Positions 58,623 through 64,000 of a stretch of 64,000 bases of DNA are shown here, one piece after another. A model generated the notes under the pieces. It did not search any database. It was not told the origin of the DNA and saw only the letters and a program-made list of their open reading frames with translations. The position numbers were made by a program, and so were the translations under genes. Positions within the stretch are counted from its first letter, which is position 1, and each line of letters starts with the position of its first letter. Location: NCBI RefSeq assembly GCF_033115175.1, contig NC_084847.1:44687905-44751904 (forward strand), in the 5' to 3' direction. The stretch comes from Lepus europaeus (taxonomy: Eukaryota > Chordata > Mammalia > Lagomorpha > Leporidae).

Positions 58623-58955
58623 GGCCAGTGCCGTGGCTTAACAGGCTAATTCTCCACCTTGCGGCGCCTGCACACCAGGTTCTAGTCCAGAGTTGGGGCG
58701 CCAGATTCTGTCCCAGCTGCCCCTCTTCCAGGCCAGCTCTCTGCTATGGCCCGGGAAGGCAGTGGAGGATGGCCCAAGTGCTTGGGCCCTGAACCCTTAT
58801 GGGAGACCAGGAGAGGCACCTGGCTCCTGGCTTCGGATCAGCGAGATGCGCCGGCCGCAGCAGCCATTGGAGGGTGAACCAACGGCAAAAAGGAAGACCT
58901 TTCTCTCTGTCTCTCTCTCTCACTATCCATTCTGCCTGTCAAAAAAAAAAAAAAA
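58623..58955 (+). repeat. CSINE, young type, perfect target duplication
   Basis: Head 'ggccagtgccgtggcttaacaggctaattc', core, CT tract, long A tail. AAGAAAATTACT at 58611-58622 and 58956-58967. Confidence 0.95.
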
Positions 58956-58967
58956 AAGAAAATTACT

Positions 58968-59700
58968 AACATAGTAAAGAATGGCTCCAATAAAGTATTT
59001 ATTCAAGAAAAATCAAACTGCATTTAAATTAGACAGCTAGACTACGAATTGCTAGAACAGTAGGAAGCAGAATGTTATTTAAAATTTATGAAGATAGTCA
59101 TCCAGTGAAGTGCTTGTAAAACAGAAATAAAAATTTACTGAAATGGTTTTGGTCCCAAATAAAATTCATAGGTTTAAGTAAGAGTCAAAATAAGGTAGAA
59201 CACTTTTGTAATATTATATACATTACAAAATTATACAACTGAAAGTTCATCTTAATCATTTCCAGCAGATTTTAAACAGCAATCAGAAGAATTACCCCAC
59301 CCCACTGCTGGAAGAGTTACTTGAACAAAAACAATTTTTTAAAAAAATTTCTCAAAATAATAGAATATAACTTCTCTTTTAATGCCCAGATATTAATATA
59401 GGTTATTCTCTTTACTTAGAATGTGAAATGGCATAAGCTATAAAAAAGCATGATTTCAAGGTGATGCCAAGAGAGCCAGGGAGTTGCCTTATTTTCTGTA
59501 AACAGCATAGTGTGAACCCCTTCCTTATATGACATTGACTTCTCAGTGTAACTTGGTAGCAGGACAGTTGTGGGCATGAGAATGTTCAGTTTCTGTCAAT
59601 TTATGGAAATATACTTGTTTATCATAGATTTCTATGGCTCTCTCCACAAAAAAAAAAACTTTTATATTCGGAAAGAGTGTGTGAAGAGGTGTACGGGCAC
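58968..59700. other. Unassigned AT-rich sequence
   Basis: Nothing recognised. Confidence 0.45.
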
Positions 59701-59737
59701 ATCACTTCTCCACCTTTTGGATAAGATCAAGTGTAGT
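59701..59737 (+). pseudogene. RNU2: U2 snRNA 5' fragment (truncated pseudogene)
   Basis: atcacttctccaccttttgg followed by ataagatcaagtgtagt matches the first 37 nt of U2 snRNA with about four substitutions. The similarity stops after GTGTAGT, so stem-loop II and the rest are missing. No proximal or distal U2 promoter elements are evident. Fragments of this length are a known class of U2 retropseudogene. Confidence 0.75.
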
Positions 59738-59809
59738 GTTGGGCATGTGGGAGTGTTTGACCCGTTTGAGTATCATGAAGAATGAAGAAGAGTAATACTT
59801 AAGCAGGAA

Positions 59810-62520
<2,711 letters not shown>

Positions 62521-62642
62521 AATACTTAAGCAGGAAAACATCACAGAGATCCAAAACTATAGGTGCAAGACCCCCTAGATCCTTTGGCTGCACTTAGCCC
62601 TATCACAAAACACTCTACCTCCCTTGCTAAATTGAACATCTT

Positions 62643-62893
62643 GGGGTCAGTGCTGTGATGTAGTAGGTTAAACCTCCACCTGTGGCTCTGGCATCCTACA
62701 TCAGTGCAGGTTTGAGCCCAGGCTGCTCCACTTGCAATTAAACTCCCTGTTAATGTGCCTGGAAAAGTGGCAAAAGGTGCCCAAGTACTTTTACTTTGGC
62801 TCCTACACTCATGTGGGAAACTTGGAAAAAGCTCCTGGCTCCTGTGGCCACCTGAGGATTCAAGAAGTCAAGCAGCAGATGGAAGATCTCTAT
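62643..62893 (+). repeat. CSINE, classic type, tail lost
   Basis: Head 'ggggtcagtgctgtgatgtagtagg', core 'aggtgcccaagtac' and 'cagatggaagatctc', then it stops before the CT tract. It runs directly into a minus-strand CSINE. Confidence 0.85.
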
Positions 62894-63192
62894 TTTATTT
62901 TAAAGATTTATTTATTTGAGAGGTAGAGTTACAGACAGAAAGAGAGAAAGGGAGAGAGAGAGAGAAAAAGATCTTCCATCTGCTGGTTCACTCTGCAAAT
63001 GGCCATAACAGCCAGAGATGGGCTGATCTGAAGCCAGGAGCTAGGAGCTTCTTCCAGGTCAACTACATGGGTGCATGAGCCCAAGACTTTGGGACATCTT
63101 CCACTGCTTTCCCAGACCATAGCAGGGAGCTGGATTGGAAGAGGAGCAGCAGGGACAGGAACCAGTGCCCATATGGGATGCTAGAACCATGG
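62894..63192 (-). repeat. CSINE, classic type, head truncated
   Basis: 'tattttattttaaagatttatttatttgagagg', GA tract, 'cttccatctgctggttcac', core and 'cccatatgggatgc'; the head complement after that is missing. Tail-to-tail with the preceding CSINE. Confidence 0.85.
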
Positions 63193-64000
63193 GGAAGACT
63201 TCAAGTCAATAAACCAAGCTAGAGAGTGGAGAAATTAGGGTTTAAATTGAATAAAGGAGTTGGTCATAACATCAATTTAATATCTTTCTTTCTCTATGCT
63301 GACATTCCCATCAACCATTTGCATTCCCTGAGCAAAGCTGATTGAAACCACTGAATGCTGTAAGGAGACATGGACAATTACTTTGGGGGGAAGATTAAGG
63401 TATTAGGCAATAAAAAGAACAATGGATTTTCTGATAAATCCTTCTTCTGGGGCCAAGGTAAATACACTAGCATCAAAAAAGAAGTAGTTCCAGAGTTCAA
63501 GTTCTTAATATGTCAATATAAGTAGTAAAGCAGGCAGCACTTAAATTTAGAGAACAGAAAATTTGCTCTGCCAAGGTAATGTCTCAAGTGCACATGAAAC
63601 GCTGCCTCTGCTTACCATATACCTGAAATAAGGTGGGCTTTGGGTTATAAATATGAGATAAGGGATAGTTACCTTGATTAAAGCTGGGACAAATGCTACT
63701 TACATATTTGAACTGTAGATTCTAGGTCAAGACCTGTTAACGGTGTAGGTATCACACTTTAAAACAGATAAACAAAAAGAAAAAAGAAAAACAAACAAAC
63801 CATCAGGGATTTTCAACATTTGAAATGATGACAGAAAAGTTTAGGTAAAGCACACATTGAGAACCAATTATTTGAGAGGCATGATGCAAATTCCATAAGG
63901 GGATGTAAAGAGAATGAGTAAGCTGTGATTCATGCTTTCCAGAAACCTAAGTTAACTTCCAATTTCTGGTACAACACATGAAGGAACTTAAAAGTCACCA
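63193..64000. other. Unassigned sequence to window end
   Basis: Nothing recognised. Confidence 0.45.

Overview
This is a gene-poor mammalian chromosome segment, almost certainly from a lagomorph and most likely rabbit or hare. The main evidence is about 40 copies, whole or partial, of the lagomorph C-type SINE (CSINE: a tRNA-like head, a central 'ctgtggcccaggagtgcag..gatggcccaag' block, a CT-rich stretch and an A-rich tail), plus young L1 LINEs of the type that mobilises them. I found no intact cellular protein-coding gene, no CRISPR array and no bacterial or plasmid genes. Most open frames in the window lie inside CSINEs or on the opposite strand of L1s.

Layout. 1-11.1 kb is a stack of ancient L1 fragments: plus strand at 1-2745, minus strand at 2960-6250, 6886-9330 and 9640-11110. 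They are cut by a DNA transposon (1063-1904) and many CSINEs, including a serial nest at 3703-5691. 11.1-17.5 kb is mostly unassigned sequence with a few CSINEs and a MIR. 17.5-20.8 kb holds a processed pseudogene of the small GTPase ARL5A, inserted on the minus strand into the tail of a CSINE. 20.8-24.8 kb is CSINEs, an ancient L1 3' end and MIR/other old repeats. 24.8-28.5 kb is a young L1 with a 5' inversion (twin priming). 28.5-43.9 kb is old L1, L2/MIR, an LTR-like stretch and CSINEs, with several unassigned kilobases.

44.0-51.3 kb is the highlight: an apparently full-length L1 of about 7.3 kb with a 13-bp target-site duplication, a 5' UTR starting with a YY1-type motif, intact ORF1 (345 aa), intact ORF2 (1274 aa, all visible catalytic residues present) and a complete 3' UTR. 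It may be retrotransposition-competent. 51.3-59.8 kb is mixed unassigned sequence and CSINEs, followed by a 37-nt U2 snRNA fragment. 59.8-62.5 kb is a processed pseudogene of HNRNPDL with a perfect 16-bp target-site duplication. The window ends with an inverted CSINE pair and unremarkable sequence.

How it fits together: the L1 supplies an endonuclease and reverse transcriptase. The CSINEs, the ARL5A and HNRNPDL mRNA copies and the truncated L1s all show L1-type signatures (A-rich 3' ends, 10-19 bp target duplications, 5' truncation or inversion). The window is a layered record of L1 activity from very old to recent. Coordinates of old repeats are approximate because they were judged by eye; family names for the oldest pieces come from remembered consensus sequences, not from a search.
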